This document shows positions 15,750 to 24,456 of a stretch of 64,000 nt of DNA, in pieces. Origin of the DNA: Bifidobacterium cuniculi (GTDB lineage Bacteria; Actinomycetota; Actinomycetes; Actinomycetales; Bifidobacteriaceae). Below the pieces are notes generated by a model that ran no database searches, was not told the DNA's origin, and saw only the letters and a list, made by a program, of their open reading frames with translations. Location: NCBI RefSeq assembly GCF_000741575.1, contig NZ_JGYV01000011.1, forward strand, positions 1-64,000, in the 5' to 3' direction. Within the stretch, counting starts at the first letter, position 1, and each line of letters starts with the position of its first letter. Both the position numbers and the translations under genes were made by a program.

Positions 15750-17558
15750 CTAGCGGTTCTGCTGCTGCTCCAGCCACTCGCGGAACTGCTGGTAGTAGTC
15801 CTGCTGGTCCTGTTCCTGCTCTTCCTCGCTGCGGTTGGTGCCGTTGACCTGCGCCTCGGCCTGGTCAAGCTTGACGTCGACTTCCATGGTCTTGCCGTCG
15901 CGCACGATGGTCAGCTTGGCGGTGGAGTCCATGGCGGCGGCGCGCACGAAGCCGAGCAGCGAGTAGTTGTTCTCCACGGAGACGCCGTTGAAGCCGATGA
16001 TGGCGTCACCCTTGCGGATGCCCGCCTTGGCGGCGGGGCTGTTGTCGTTCACGGACTGGACGATCACGGCGTCGCGGGTGGCGCCGTCCACGCTCACCTG
16101 GCCGGTCGTGATGGTCACGCCGAGGGCCACGTGCTCGACCTTGCCGTTCTGGATGATCTCCTGGGCGACGCGCTTGGCGAGGCTGGAGGGGATGGCGAAA
16201 CCGATGCCGATGGAACCGGCGGTGTCGGAGCTGGTGGCGGTGGTGGCGATGGAGGAGTTGATGCCGATCACCTGGCCGGCCGCATTGAAGGTCGGGCCAC
16301 CGGAGTTGCCCGGGTTGATGGCGGCGTCGATCTGCACGGCGTTGGTCACCACGGTGCTCTGGTCGTCGCTCATCACACTCACCGGGCGGTTGAGTGCGGA
16401 GACGATGCCGGTGGTGGTGGTGCCGGTGTAGCCCAGCGGGTTGCCGATGGCCATGATCGGCTCACCGACCGCCAGGTCGTCGGAGTCGGCGAACTCGGCC
16501 ACGTTCAGGTCGGACGGCGCGTTCTCGATCTTGAGCACGGCCAGGTCGGTGGTCGCGTCGGTGCCCTTGACGGTGGCCTTGTAGATGTCGCCGTTGCTCA
16601 GCGTCACGGTGATCGACTGGCCGCCGGAGACCACGTGGTTGTTGGTCAGCACGTAGCCTTCCTTGTTGATGATCACGCCGGAACCGTCGGCCTCGCCGTC
16701 GGCGAGCGTGGTCTGGATGGACACCACGGAGGAGGAGACCTTCTTGGAGACGGCGACCCAGTCCGGGGACTCGGAGCCGTCGACCACGGCGGTGCCGTTC
16801 GAGTCGGAGCCCGAGGACGTCAGGCTGGAGGAGCTGCCGGCCCTGGGGATGTTCACCCAGCCGCTGGTCAGCGCCATGTAACCCAGGCCCAGGCACAGCG
16901 CGGCGGTGACGATCGCGGAGACGACGCCGACGAGCACGCCGTTGGCCTGGCGCGGTTCCGGCGTCTTCCCGGAGTCGCCGTGGTCGCCGTAGGGCGGCCA
17001 GTTCGGCACCTGTCCGCCGGTGGGAGGCACCTGGCCGGTCGACTGCTGCGGACGCGCGCCGGCAGGCATCTGCTGATGCTGTCCCTGGTTCTGGTTCTGG
17101 AAAGGCAAGCCGAAGAGCGGCGGCTGCTGGCTCTGGTTCTGCGGCGGGACCGGCGGCTGCGATGCGGCGCGCTGCTGTTCGCGCACCTGCTCGGGCACCG
17201 GGCCGTACGCGCCGTACTGCGGCGCCGGGCGGTACGGGCCGTCGGGAGACTCCGCGCTGTCCTCGCTGGTGTCGTAGGCGGGATCGACGTCCTGGCCCCC
17301 GGTCGCGTGCGACTGCACCGCGGTGTCGGACAGCGGCGGCAGTGCCTGGGTGGGGGCCGTCGGGCGGGTGGCGCCTTCGGTCGAACGTGCGGTGCCGTCA
17401 GTCGGCTCGTTGTCGTGCGTCGGGTGCAGGACATCCGTCGGGTACACGTCATTCGTCGACGGCGCGTCGTCCGCAGGCTGCTGCCTCTGCGGATCGGACT
17501 GCCATGAAGTCTTGTTTTCGTCGGTCACGGTCTCTCCATTCAAAGAGGTACGGTTCAT
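15750..17558 (-). CDS. htrA: HtrA/DegP-like membrane-anchored serine protease
   Basis: 602 residues from ATG 17558 (GGGAG nine bases upstream); GTG 17528 (MTDENKTSW), preceded by GGAGAG, is an alternative start. Residues 1-205 are a cytoplasmic, disordered Gln/Pro/Asp-rich region; 207-230 is the membrane anchor (VLVGVVSAIVTAALCLGLGY); the extracytoplasmic trypsin-like domain carries His308 (TNNHVV), Asp338 (TTDLAVL) and Ser419 (NPGNSGGP); a PDZ domain follows (SPAAKAGIRKGDAI), then an acidic Gln-rich tail. It degrades or refolds damaged envelope proteins. The long N-terminal region resembles actinobacterial PepD/HtrA proteins. A large hairpin follows the gene. Confidence 0.92.
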   Translation of the reverse strand: MNRTSLNGETVTDENKTSWQSDPQRQQPADDAPSTNDVYPTDVLHPTHDNEPTDGTARSTEGATRPTAPTQALPPLSDTAVQSHATGGQDVDPAYDTSEDSAESPDGPYRPAPQYGAYGPVPEQVREQQRAASQPPVPPQNQSQQPPLFGLPFQNQNQGQHQQMPAGARPQQSTGQVPPTGGQVPNWPPYGDHGDSGKTPEPRQANGVLVGVVSAIVTAALCLGLGYMALTSGWVNIPRAGSSSSLTSSGSDSNGTAVVDGSESPDWVAVSKKVSSSVVSIQTTLADGEADGSGVIINKEGYVLTNNHVVSGGQSITVTLSNGDIYKATVKGTDATTDLAVLKIENAPSDLNVAEFADSDDLAVGEPIMAIGNPLGYTGTTTTGIVSALNRPVSVMSDDQSTVVTNAVQIDAAINPGNSGGPTFNAAGQVIGINSSIATTATSSDTAGSIGIGFAIPSSLAKRVAQEIIQNGKVEHVALGVTITTGQVSVDGATRDAVIVQSVNDNSPAAKAGIRKGDAIIGFNGVSVENNYSLLGFVRAAAMDSTAKLTIVRDGKTMEVDVKLDQAEAQVNGTNRSEEEQEQDQQDYYQQFREWLEQQQNR

Positions 17559-17993
17559 GTCCTTCTGCTCCCAGTATGGGCGCGCCGCGCGGTCGAGGTA
17601 CGCGCGTGTATGCCATCGGAGGAAGCGCTGGGACCTAGTTAAGGAAACTTTTCTGGAGGTTTCCTGAACGTTTGCAGAAAGATGATGGCGAATTTTCCGG
17701 TGGCACCGCCAGTGTTTCAGTCTATGATTCGCCCCATGCTCCATCCACCGATGCGCACCCATGCCCTTGCTTCCGTGTTTCATCCACCCATTCGCCCCCG
17801 CCCTGCCTCATCCACTGGTTCATCCATGCCGGCCCATCCGGGAACCATCCGTTTGCGCGGCATTCCGTCTGCCGGATAGACGGCGGTCGACATTCATGGC
17901 ATTCATGAGTCGTGACCGGGTCACAACTCAGAACTCACGACTCACAACCGCCAACCATCGGGCGGGGACGGCACTGGCCTAGAGTGGGGGACC
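17559..17993. other. gene-free divergent region between htrA and tgt
   Basis: Holds the divergent promoters. Repeated CATCCA/CATCCG words occur between 17735 and 17850. At 17909-17927 lies GTCGTGACCGGGTCACAAC, centred on the near-perfect palindrome GTGACCGGGTCAC; GAGTCGTGA (17907-17915) also pairs with TCACGACTC (17935-17943). The same motif recurs at 24611-24629. I see no coding sequence. Confidence 0.45.
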
Positions 17994-19295
17994 ATGACCA
18001 GTCTTCTCGAGCATCCACGCGGAGCGGCACCCGGACAGCCGGGCGACCGCAGCGCCTTCTCCTTCGAACAGCACGTCCGGCTGCCCGACTCCCCCACCGG
18101 CAAGGGCCGGGGCGGGGCGCGCTATGGGCGTACCGGCATCATCCACACGCCCCACGGCGACATCAAGACGCCCGCCTTCGTGCCCGTCGCCACACAGGCC
18201 GCCATGAAGGCGGTGCTGCCCGAGCAGATGACGCAACTCGGCGCGCAGTGCCTGCTGTCCAACGCCTTCCACCTCTTCGAACGCCCCGGCCCCGACGTCC
18301 TCGACAAAGCCGGCGGCCTGGCGAAGTTCATGAACTGGGACGGCCCGACCTTCACGGACTCCGGCGGATTCCAGGTCATGTCGCTGGGCGTCGGCTTCAA
18401 GAAGACCCTCGCCATGGACGTCACCGGCATGAAGTCGGACGACGTGATCGCCAAGGGCCACGACCGCCTCGCCTTCGTGGACGAGGACGGCGTCACCTTC
18501 AAGTCGCCGCTCAACGGCAGCCTGCACCGCTTCTCCGCGGAGATCTCCATGGGCATCCAGCACCAGCTCGGCGCGGACATCATGTTCGCCTTCGACGAGC
18601 TGACCACGCTCATGAACACGCGTCGCTACCAGGAGGAGTCGGTCGAGCGCACCTTCCGCTGGGCCAAGCGGTGCGTCGCCGAGCACCAGCGGCTCACCGC
18701 CGGGCGCCTCGGCAGGCCGTACCAGGCGCTCTACGGCGTCGTGCAGGGCGCCAACTACGAGGACCTTCGCCGCCGCGCCTCCGCGCAGATCAGCTCGCTC
18801 GACTTCGACGGTGTCGGCATCGGCGGCGCCATGGAGAAGCGCATCATCGGCGACATCTGCGCCTGGATCTGCGACGAGATGCCGGAGGAGCGGCCCCGCC
18901 ACGTACTCGGCATCGCCGCGGTGGACGACATCTTCGCCTGTGCGGAGAACGGGGGCGACACCTTCGACTGCGTCGCCCCCGCGCGCTGCGGCCGCAACGG
19001 CGCCATCTTCACGCGCGACGGCCGCTACAACATCAAGCGGGCCGCCAACAAGTACGACTTCGGCCCCCTCGAGGAAGGCTGCACCTGCTACACCTGCACG
19101 CACTACTCGCGTGCCTACGTGGACCATCTGCTGCGCTCCCACGAGATGAACGGCTTCACCCTCGCCACGATCCACAACGAGCACTTCTTCGTCACGCTGC
19201 TCGACGAGATCCGCGCCTCCATCGACGGCGGGTACTTCGACGAGTACCGCGGCGAGACTCTCGCGCGTTTCTACGCGAACGGCTCGAGGGGTTGA
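17994..19295 (+). CDS. tgt: queuine tRNA-ribosyltransferase
   Basis: 433 residues. The enzyme swaps guanine 34 for a queuosine precursor or queuine in tRNAs with GUN anticodons. Landmarks: TPAFVPVATQAAMKAV, the substrate-binding Asp122 in TDSGGFQVMSLG, a substrate loop GVGIGGAM where many bacteria have AIGGLSVGE, and the zinc site CTCYTCTHYSRAYVDH near the C-terminus. The central insertion (KKTLAMDVTGMKSDD) and a 40-residue N-terminal extension are longer than in E. coli. No queuosine synthesis genes are nearby, which suits salvage of an external base. A hairpin follows the stop. Confidence 0.93.
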   Translation: MTSLLEHPRGAAPGQPGDRSAFSFEQHVRLPDSPTGKGRGGARYGRTGIIHTPHGDIKTPAFVPVATQAAMKAVLPEQMTQLGAQCLLSNAFHLFERPGPDVLDKAGGLAKFMNWDGPTFTDSGGFQVMSLGVGFKKTLAMDVTGMKSDDVIAKGHDRLAFVDEDGVTFKSPLNGSLHRFSAEISMGIQHQLGADIMFAFDELTTLMNTRRYQEESVERTFRWAKRCVAEHQRLTAGRLGRPYQALYGVVQGANYEDLRRRASAQISSLDFDGVGIGGAMEKRIIGDICAWICDEMPEERPRHVLGIAAVDDIFACAENGGDTFDCVAPARCGRNGAIFTRDGRYNIKRAANKYDFGPLEEGCTCYTCTHYSRAYVDHLLRSHEMNGFTLATIHNEHFFVTLLDEIRASIDGGYFDEYRGETLARFYANGSRG

Positions 19296-19309
19296 GACCG
19301 GCTTCTTCC

Positions 19310-19340
19310 GGCATTCCGCGCATGAGTTGCCCGGAATGCC
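19310..19340 (+). terminator. hairpin after tgt
   Basis: GGCATTCCG (19310-19318) pairs with CGGAATGCC (19332-19340). The loop contains CATGAGTT, as in other members of the dispersed hairpin family (3301, 21437, 42473). There is no strong T run. Confidence 0.6.
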
Positions 19341-19370
19341 AGGCAAGGGGCGCGGCCGGCGCCCCATAGG

Positions 19371-19389
19371 TGTAATATATTCAATTACA
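19371..19389 (+). promoter_or_regulatory. candidate Rrf2-family operator (autoregulation)
   Basis: TGTAAT-N7-ATTACA, 41 bases before the Rrf2 start codon. Same 6-7-6 layout as the two sites upstream of the oxidoreductase gene at 4769-5416. Confidence 0.55.
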
Positions 19390-19429
19390 ACGATCCCCAC
19401 CGACCGCCGGCCAACCCGAAAGGAACCCC

Positions 19430-19858
19430 ATGCGCGTGTCCTCACGCTTCCCCATCGCCGTACATACCCTGCTGTGCATTACCCAGTTCGAGCATGAGAG
19501 GAAGGTCACGTCCACCTTCATCGCCGACAGCGTGAACGTCAACCCGGTGATCATCCGCAAAACGCTCGGCGAGCTCAAGGCGGCCGGGCTGGCACGCGTG
19601 GACGCGGGCGTCGGCGGCGCCCACCTGGCACGCCCGCTGTCCGACATCACCCTGCTCGACATCCTCCGGGCAGTCGAAGGCCCGGACGCAAAGCTCTTCG
19701 GCTTCCACGACAATCCCAACCCCGCCTGCCCGGTCGGCCACAACATCCACGCCGTGCTCGACGGCCACCTCAACGCCACCCGGCACGCCTTCGAACGCGA
19801 GCTGGCCGGCACCACCCTGGCGGACCTCAAGCAGCGCCTGAGCGAACTGACCGCCTGA
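19430..19858 (+). CDS. Rrf2-family transcriptional regulator (YwnA-like)
   Basis: 142 residues. The N-terminal winged helix is typical: MRVSSRFPIAVHTLLCITQF, VTSTFIADSVNVNPVIIRKTLGEL, then AGVGGAHLARPLSDITLLDI. Only one cysteine (PACPVGH) lies in the region that holds the Fe-S ligands of IscR or NsrR, so it is more like the cluster-free YwnA/CymR group that reads redox or electrophile stress. In Bacillus YwnA is paired with YwnB, an NAD(P)-binding protein; here a YwnB-like gene lies 14 kb away and shares its 19-bp palindromes. GAAAGGAACCCCATG gives a good ribosome binding site. A solitary gene followed by tRNA-Leu. Confidence 0.82.
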   Translation: MRVSSRFPIAVHTLLCITQFEHERKVTSTFIADSVNVNPVIIRKTLGELKAAGLARVDAGVGGAHLARPLSDITLLDILRAVEGPDAKLFGFHDNPNPACPVGHNIHAVLDGHLNATRHAFERELAGTTLADLKQRLSELTA

Positions 19859-19915
19859 CCGCGACACGCCCGGATTGCACCATAGGCGTTTATGGTGTAA
19901 GTTTGTCGCTTGTCT

Positions 19916-20001
19916 GCGAGCGTGGCGGAATGGTAGACGCGCTGTCTTCAGGTGGCAGTGAGCGTATGCTCGTGCGGGTTCAAGTCCCGCCGCTCGCACC
20001 A
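19916..20001 (+). tRNA. tRNA-Leu (CAG)
   Basis: 86 nt including encoded CCA. The acceptor stem pairs GCGAGCG with CGCTCGC; D arm GTGGCGGAATGGTAGACGCG; anticodon loop TTCAGGT with anticodon CAG; a long variable arm (TGAGCGTATGCTCGT) marks it as class II; T arm GGGTTCAAGTCCC. Confidence 0.95.
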
Positions 20002-20004
20002 CGA

Positions 20005-20039
20005 AAAAGGGCTGGATTCCAATGGTTTCCAGCCCTTTT
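20005..20039 (+). terminator. terminator of tRNA-Leu
   Basis: AAAAGGGCTGGA (20005-20016) pairs with TCCAGCCCTTTT (20028-20039), giving a stem ending in a T run directly after the tRNA. Confidence 0.85.
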
Positions 20040-20485
20040 CCATATCCGGGCCACGGCCACGCGGACCGTCGGCTCCCCTTCGCGGCGCGCACACGCCGCA
20101 TTTCGCCTCTCCACACCCCTCCTCCACGTCCTCCACGAGCGGAACAGTCCCAGGGACCCCATCGCATTGGACAGCCGCACCCTCCCGTTTCCAAATAATC
20201 CGCCAATCGTATCGGTAATTGTACGATTCGATAGAAATATTTCTCTCTCAAAGTATCTTCCAATGGCAAAAAATCCGTTTCAGCGGTAAACCAGCCTCGT
20301 ACACTGTGGTCAATCCTTGGGCTCCGGGCAACGGAACCCTTGGAGATATTGGGTTTTCGCAACCGATGTCGTACCGTCCGGCAGGCCATGAGGGACTGTC
20401 GGGCATTACACTCACCCCTTCGCGCGGGGCGAGTGCCGGCAGCCGCCGACACGCATCCCGTGCCACTACGGAAAGGATGACCATC
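20040..20485. other. gene-free leader region of the first GlsB gene
   Basis: No supported gene. A small dyad AATCGTA...TACGATT lies at 20205-20228 in an AT-rich segment that probably includes the promoter. Otherwise I see nothing. Confidence 0.4.
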
Positions 20486-20740
20486 ATGGGTTGGATTTGG
20501 ACGCTCATCGTAGGAGCAATCATCGGCGCCGTCGCAGGTGCCATCACCAATAACGGACATTCCATGGGCTGGATCGCCAACATCGTCGCAGGCCTCGCCG
20601 GCTCCGCCTTGGGCCAGGCGCTCTTCGGCAACTGGGGCTGGCACCTGGGCGGCATGGCCGTCATCCCGGCCCTGCTCGGCGCCATCATCGTCGTGGCCGT
20701 CGTGGCCTTCATCATGACGAAGGTCTTCAACAAGGCGTGA
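20486..20740 (+). CDS. GlsB/YeaQ/YmgE family membrane protein
   Basis: 84 residues, almost wholly hydrophobic, with three helices and the family glycine pattern: GWIWTLIVGAIIGAVAGAI, GWIANIVAGLAGSALGQALF, PALLGAIIVVAVVAF. ATG 20486 was chosen because AAAGGA lies eight bases upstream; the ATG at 20477 would be inside that site. Members of this family are small stress-associated membrane proteins of unknown mechanism. A second copy follows at 21079, so the pair arose by tandem duplication. Confidence 0.88.
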   Translation: MGWIWTLIVGAIIGAVAGAITNNGHSMGWIANIVAGLAGSALGQALFGNWGWHLGGMAVIPALLGAIIVVAVVAFIMTKVFNKA

Positions 20741-21078
20741 CCCGATTCGCCACGCACTGCGACATCGCATAGACGAACACCCATCCCGTAGCCAAAGAGG
20801 GGCGTGGTCCCGGCATCCGCCGGAGCCACGCCCCTCGCCAATGGTGCCATCGTCACCGGTACGTTCGCCGCTGTCGTCGTGGCGGTACCAACACCCGGCC
20901 GGGCACTCCGCCCCATGCCGCCTGCCGGGCGTTGACGACGGCGCGGCCGTAGCAGGTGCGGATGGGAAGGGCCTGAATTTTCCGTCCGCATCCCTTAAGG
21001 GCGCAATCGCGCGGGACCTTGCCGGTTCCCGTACTGTCAAAGGTATTGGTTCATCGATCAACTGAAAGGATGAACACC
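20741..21078. terminator. spacer between GlsB paralogues with a terminator (20798-20835)
   Basis: AGGGGCGTGG (20798-20807) pairs with CCACGCCCCT (20826-20835), a strong GC stem without a T run, after the first paralogue. The remainder is non-coding and leads into the promoter of the second paralogue. Confidence 0.6.
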
Positions 21079-21351
21079 ATGTTTTGGATTTGGACACTTA
21101 TCGCAGGGGCAATCATCGGAGTCGTGGCGGGCGCCATCACCCACAACGAGGGATCCATGGGCTGGATCGCCAACATCGTCGCAGGCCTGACAGGCTCTGC
21201 GCTCGGACAGGCGCTCTTTGGCGCCTGGGGACCGAGCCTCGGCGGCATGGCGGTCATCCCCTCCATCCTCGGCGCCATCATCGTGGTCGCCATCGTCTCC
21301 CTGGTCCTCACGCACATGAGGAGCACCAACCGGACCCGCACCAGGGGCTGA
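21079..21351 (+). CDS. GlsB/YeaQ/YmgE family membrane protein, second copy
   Basis: 90 residues, closely similar to the protein at 20486 (GSMGWIANIVAGLTGSALGQ in place of HSMGWIANIVAGLAGSALGQ), with a basic tail RSTNRTRTRG that should lie in the cytoplasm. GAAAGG precedes ATG 21079 at a good distance. The two copies share the start context AAAGGATGA, consistent with duplication of the whole unit including its ribosome binding site. Confidence 0.88.
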   Translation: MFWIWTLIAGAIIGVVAGAITHNEGSMGWIANIVAGLTGSALGQALFGAWGPSLGGMAVIPSILGAIIVVAIVSLVLTHMRSTNRTRTRG

Positions 21352-21436
21352 TTCCCGGCCCGCGCCCATCACCAGCGACGGAACGCCACTCGCAAGCCCC
21401 GCCCGGCACCGCACACGCCGGCCGGGGCTTGCTTCG

Positions 21437-21526
21437 TCTGACATTTCGTGCATGAGGTACACGGAAAGCCAGAGGAAGCCCTCTCTTCCTCTGGCTTTCC
21501 GTGTACCTCATGCACGAAATGTCAGA
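21437..21526. terminator. perfect 42-bp hairpin between convergent genes
   Basis: Arm 21437-21478 (beginning TCTGACATTTCGTGCATGAG) is the exact reverse complement of 21485-21526; the loop is 6 nt. It lies between the second GlsB gene and the convergent rlmA gene, and could terminate both. The first half resembles the hairpins at 3244-3337. Confidence 0.85.
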
Positions 21527-21631
21527 GGAGGAGGCGGAAACGTCGACCACGGAACCCTGAGAGATGGAGATCCCATGCGCCCGCAAAACCGCCATGGCAC
21601 GTAGCGACAATCCGCTGCGGCAGCGGGACTC

Positions 21632-22474
21632 CTACGCGCGCACGCGGCCGATCAGCACCTCCGCCTCGATCGTCAGCTCATGCACCTGCGCCAGGTCCAC
21701 CTTCCCCAAGTCCGCGTGGAAGAGCAGCGGGGTCATGCGCGCAAAAGACTGCACGTCCTCGGGCGGCATCGCGACGGTGCGCGAGACCAGCCGCCGGTCC
21801 ACCACGTCGAATCCCTGGGCGAAGCCGGCGAGCACGTCGTCGTTCGCGTAGTCGGCGTGCCGCAGCTGGTCGCGGGCGGCCTCGCGCAGCTGGATGTCGT
21901 GCCTCGCGCCGGGCACAGCCTTGACGACCAGGCCGCCGGGCGCGAGCACACGCGTGAACTCGGCGTGGTTGGCGGGCGAGAAGATGTCGAGCACGCAGTC
22001 GATCGACCTGTCGGCCAGCGGCAGCTGCGCGAGGTTGCCCACGAACCAGCGGATCGCGTTGGACGTGTCCTCGCGCGCGGCGAGCTGCACGCAGTCGCGC
22101 GAGATGTCGAAGGCGAGCACGTCGCGCGACGGGTCCGCCGCCTGCACGGCCCGCGCATAGAACCCCTCCCCGCAGCCGGCGTCGAGCACTCGGCGTGCGC
22201 CGCTCTCCCCCACCGCCTCGAGCACGGCGTCGCGGATATGGTCGTAGTAGCCGGCGCGCAGGATCGCGCCGCGCGCCAGGAAGGACCCGCGGTCGTAGTA
22301 CGCGGACTGCCGCGCGCCCGGCGCGAGGTTGACGTAGCCCTGGCGGGCGATGTCGAAGGTGTGCCGGTTCGCGCACCGCAGGCTGGTGCCGTCGAGGGAC
22401 AGCAGCTCGCCGCAGACTGGGCAACGGAAATAACGGTCGGCGTCGGCGAAGCGCGCCAGCTTGGCAGGACTCAT
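21632..22474 (-). CDS. rlmA: 23S rRNA (guanine-N1)-methyltransferase RlmA-like
   Basis: 280 residues. A zinc ribbon comes first (FRCPVCGELL ... LRCANRHTFD), as in RlmA, followed by HTFDIARQGYVNL, a family hallmark, and a class I methyltransferase domain with SAM-binding VLDAGCGEGFYARAV. RlmA-type enzymes methylate G745 or G748 of 23S rRNA; the actinobacterial RlmA(II) branch acts on G748 and affects tylosin response, but which base is targeted here cannot be decided by eye. The stop is 19 bases from the EamA transporter stop-side boundary, and the three minus-strand genes 24456 to 21632 are packed closely enough to be one operon. Confidence 0.88.
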   Translation of the reverse strand: MSPAKLARFADADRYFRCPVCGELLSLDGTSLRCANRHTFDIARQGYVNLAPGARQSAYYDRGSFLARGAILRAGYYDHIRDAVLEAVGESGARRVLDAGCGEGFYARAVQAADPSRDVLAFDISRDCVQLAAREDTSNAIRWFVGNLAQLPLADRSIDCVLDIFSPANHAEFTRVLAPGGLVVKAVPGARHDIQLREAARDQLRHADYANDDVLAGFAQGFDVVDRRLVSRTVAMPPEDVQSFARMTPLLFHADLGKVDLAQVHELTIEAEVLIGRVRA

Positions 22475-22492
22475 GCGCCCGATTCTAGCGGC

Positions 22493-23386
22493 TCAGCGCA
22501 CCAGGAAGGTCATGATGAGCAGCAGCGCGAATCCGGCGAGGTCGGTGGGCACGAAGACGGCGCCGGTCCACCACACCGCGGTGATGGTGGCCATGACCGG
22601 TTCGATGGTGCCCAGCATGGTCGCGCGCATGGAGCCGATGCGCACCACGCCCGCCATGAACAGCCAGAAGGCGAGGAAGGTGCCGGCGACGATGGTGAAG
22701 GCGAGCAGCGCCCAGCCGCGCGCGTCGAGGACCGGCCAGGAGCGCCACGGCTGCACGAAGCCGAGCAGCAGCAACCCGGAGAGCAGGAAGGTGATGCCGC
22801 TGACCACGAAGTTGCCGTACCGTGCGATCAGCGCGACGGGGATGATGGCCAGGCACGCGCAGGAGAAGGCGTCGGCCAGTCCCCACAGCAGTCCCGGCAG
22901 CGGCAGGGACAGCGACAGGCGGCCGCCGGTGGCAATGAGCCACACGCCGACGAAGGCGAGAGTGACGCCGACCACCTCGCGCATGCTCGGATGGCGGCGT
23001 CCGCGCACGCACACGTATGCGAGCACCATGAGCAGGTTGACGGTCTGCAGCACCGTGGCCGTGCCCGCGTTCGTCCAGTGGATGGAGAAGAGGTAGGCGA
23101 CCTGGACGAGCGTGACACAGGTGAGCGCCGTCCACAGGTAGCGCGGCCAGTCGCGCACGCTGGTGACGGCGTCGCGCAGCACGTTCGGGGTGCGGATGGC
23201 CGCGCAGGCCAGGAAGATGAGCCCGGCGACGATCTCGCGCACGCAGGCCAGCCACAGCGGCGCGATGGCATAGTCCTCCATGAGGATCTTGGAAACCGAC
23301 CCGTTGGCGCCCCACAGGGAGCCGCCGACGAGCACGCAGGCGATGCCGACGGCCATGCGGCGCGGCGTCTGCTCGACCTCGCTCAT
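22493..23386 (-). CDS. EamA/DMT-family transporter
   Basis: 297 residues with about ten hydrophobic helices in two related halves, the hallmark of the drug/metabolite transporter superfamily (ACVLVGGSLWGANGSVSKIL in the first half, GVVRIGSMRATMLGTIEPVM in the second; the latter is the usual EamA signature around a conserved Glu-Pro). It probably exports a metabolite or amino acid; the substrate cannot be inferred. The start ATG overlaps the stop of the upstream hydrolase by 4 bases, so translation is coupled. Confidence 0.87.
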   Translation of the reverse strand: MSEVEQTPRRMAVGIACVLVGGSLWGANGSVSKILMEDYAIAPLWLACVREIVAGLIFLACAAIRTPNVLRDAVTSVRDWPRYLWTALTCVTLVQVAYLFSIHWTNAGTATVLQTVNLLMVLAYVCVRGRRHPSMREVVGVTLAFVGVWLIATGGRLSLSLPLPGLLWGLADAFSCACLAIIPVALIARYGNFVVSGITFLLSGLLLLGFVQPWRSWPVLDARGWALLAFTIVAGTFLAFWLFMAGVVRIGSMRATMLGTIEPVMATITAVWWTGAVFVPTDLAGFALLLIMTFLVR

Positions 23387-24456
23387 GGCAGCACGCTCAC
23401 GCTTTCGTCGGACTGCAGGAACTGGAAGACTTGCCGCAGGTAGGGCGCCATCGTGCGGTTGGGCATGGAGAAGACCTCGTGCAGGCTGTCGGCGATGCGC
23501 ACGGTGCGCAGGTGGCCACCCGCCTGGTTGACGCGCTGGGCGAAGCGGTCCTGGGCGCCGTTGCGCACCCAGGTGTCACGGCCTGCCTGGAAGAGCAGGG
23601 TCGGCGTGGCCATGTGCGCGCAGTCGTCCTTGCGCAGGACGGCGTGCGACAGGCGCACCGCCTGGCGCACCCACTCGTCGGTGGCCGCGCAGGTGCGGTA
23701 GTGCGTGTCCGCGTTGCGCAGTTTCTGGAACCATTCGAGGCGTGCGGCGCTGGCGCCCCGTTCGCGCGACCAGTCGACGACGGGGCTGAAGGGACGCTGT
23801 CCCGGCGCCATCGCCTTGGGGTGGCCGAAGTCGCAGGACAGGCCGCAGACGGTGGCCGCCAGCCAGTTCGGCGCGCCTGTGTTCGCCCTGATCATGGGCG
23901 AGGAGAGTACCGCGCGATCCACGATGCCCGGGTAGCGTTCGAGCATGGCCGCCGCGATGCCGCCGCCCATGGAGTGCGCGAAGAGGTACAACGGTCCGTC
24001 GCTGGCCTGTGCGCGGCCGATCTCCTGCGTGAAGGTGGCGAAATCGGCCACGTAGCGGCGCCAGTCGTCGACGTACACCAGCTGGGGGTCCGCGCAGTCG
24101 CGCTGCGAGTAGCCGTGGCCGCGATGCTCGAGGATGCACACGGAGAAGCCGGCGAGCAGGAAGTACCAGACGAGTTCGGCGTATTTCGCGGCGAACTCGG
24201 AGAAGCCGTGGGAAATGACGACGGTGCCGTGGTCGTGACGGGAGGCGCCAGGCACCTCCAGCCCCTGGAAGCGTGCCACGTCGTAGGTCACCCAGTGCAG
24301 CCTGCCCAATGGCTCGATCCGTCGCAGCGGCCGGCCCCGCCAATCGCGGGTGGCCGGCTCCATGAAGCCTTCGGTGCGGCAGGTGCGGATGGCGGGCAGG
24401 ATCCAGGTCGCCATGGCGTGCTGGAAGTACCCTTCGTCGATCATCGCGATTTCCAT
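23383..24456 (-). CDS. alpha/beta hydrolase, lysophospholipase-like
   Basis: 357 residues from ATG 24456. The order of motifs is that of PldB/monoacylglycerol lipase-type hydrolases: oxyanion segment VVISHGFSEFAAKY, EHRGHGYSQRD, nucleophile Ser in FAHSMGGGIAAAM, acid Asp in FQAGRDTWV, and His in SLHEVF. It would cleave an ester of a lipid such as lysophospholipid or monoglyceride in the cytoplasm or at the membrane. It is first in an operon with the EamA transporter (4-base overlap) and probably rlmA. The upstream region has several inverted repeats. Confidence 0.88.
   Translation of the reverse strand: MEIAMIDEGYFQHAMATWILPAIRTCRTEGFMEPATRDWRGRPLRRIEPLGRLHWVTYDVARFQGLEVPGASRHDHGTVVISHGFSEFAAKYAELVWYFLLAGFSVCILEHRGHGYSQRDCADPQLVYVDDWRRYVADFATFTQEIGRAQASDGPLYLFAHSMGGGIAAAMLERYPGIVDRAVLSSPMIRANTGAPNWLAATVCGLSCDFGHPKAMAPGQRPFSPVVDWSRERGASAARLEWFQKLRNADTHYRTCAATDEWVRQAVRLSHAVLRKDDCAHMATPTLLFQAGRDTWVRNGAQDRFAQRVNQAGGHLRTVRIADSLHEVFSMPNRTMAPYLRQVFQFLQSDESVSVLP

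Noticed and set aside
13127..17507. Two long plus-strand frames of over 750 codons
   Set aside because: Antisense shadows of the P-type ATPase and HtrA genes, with His/Gly/Val-rich composition typical of reverse-strand reading.
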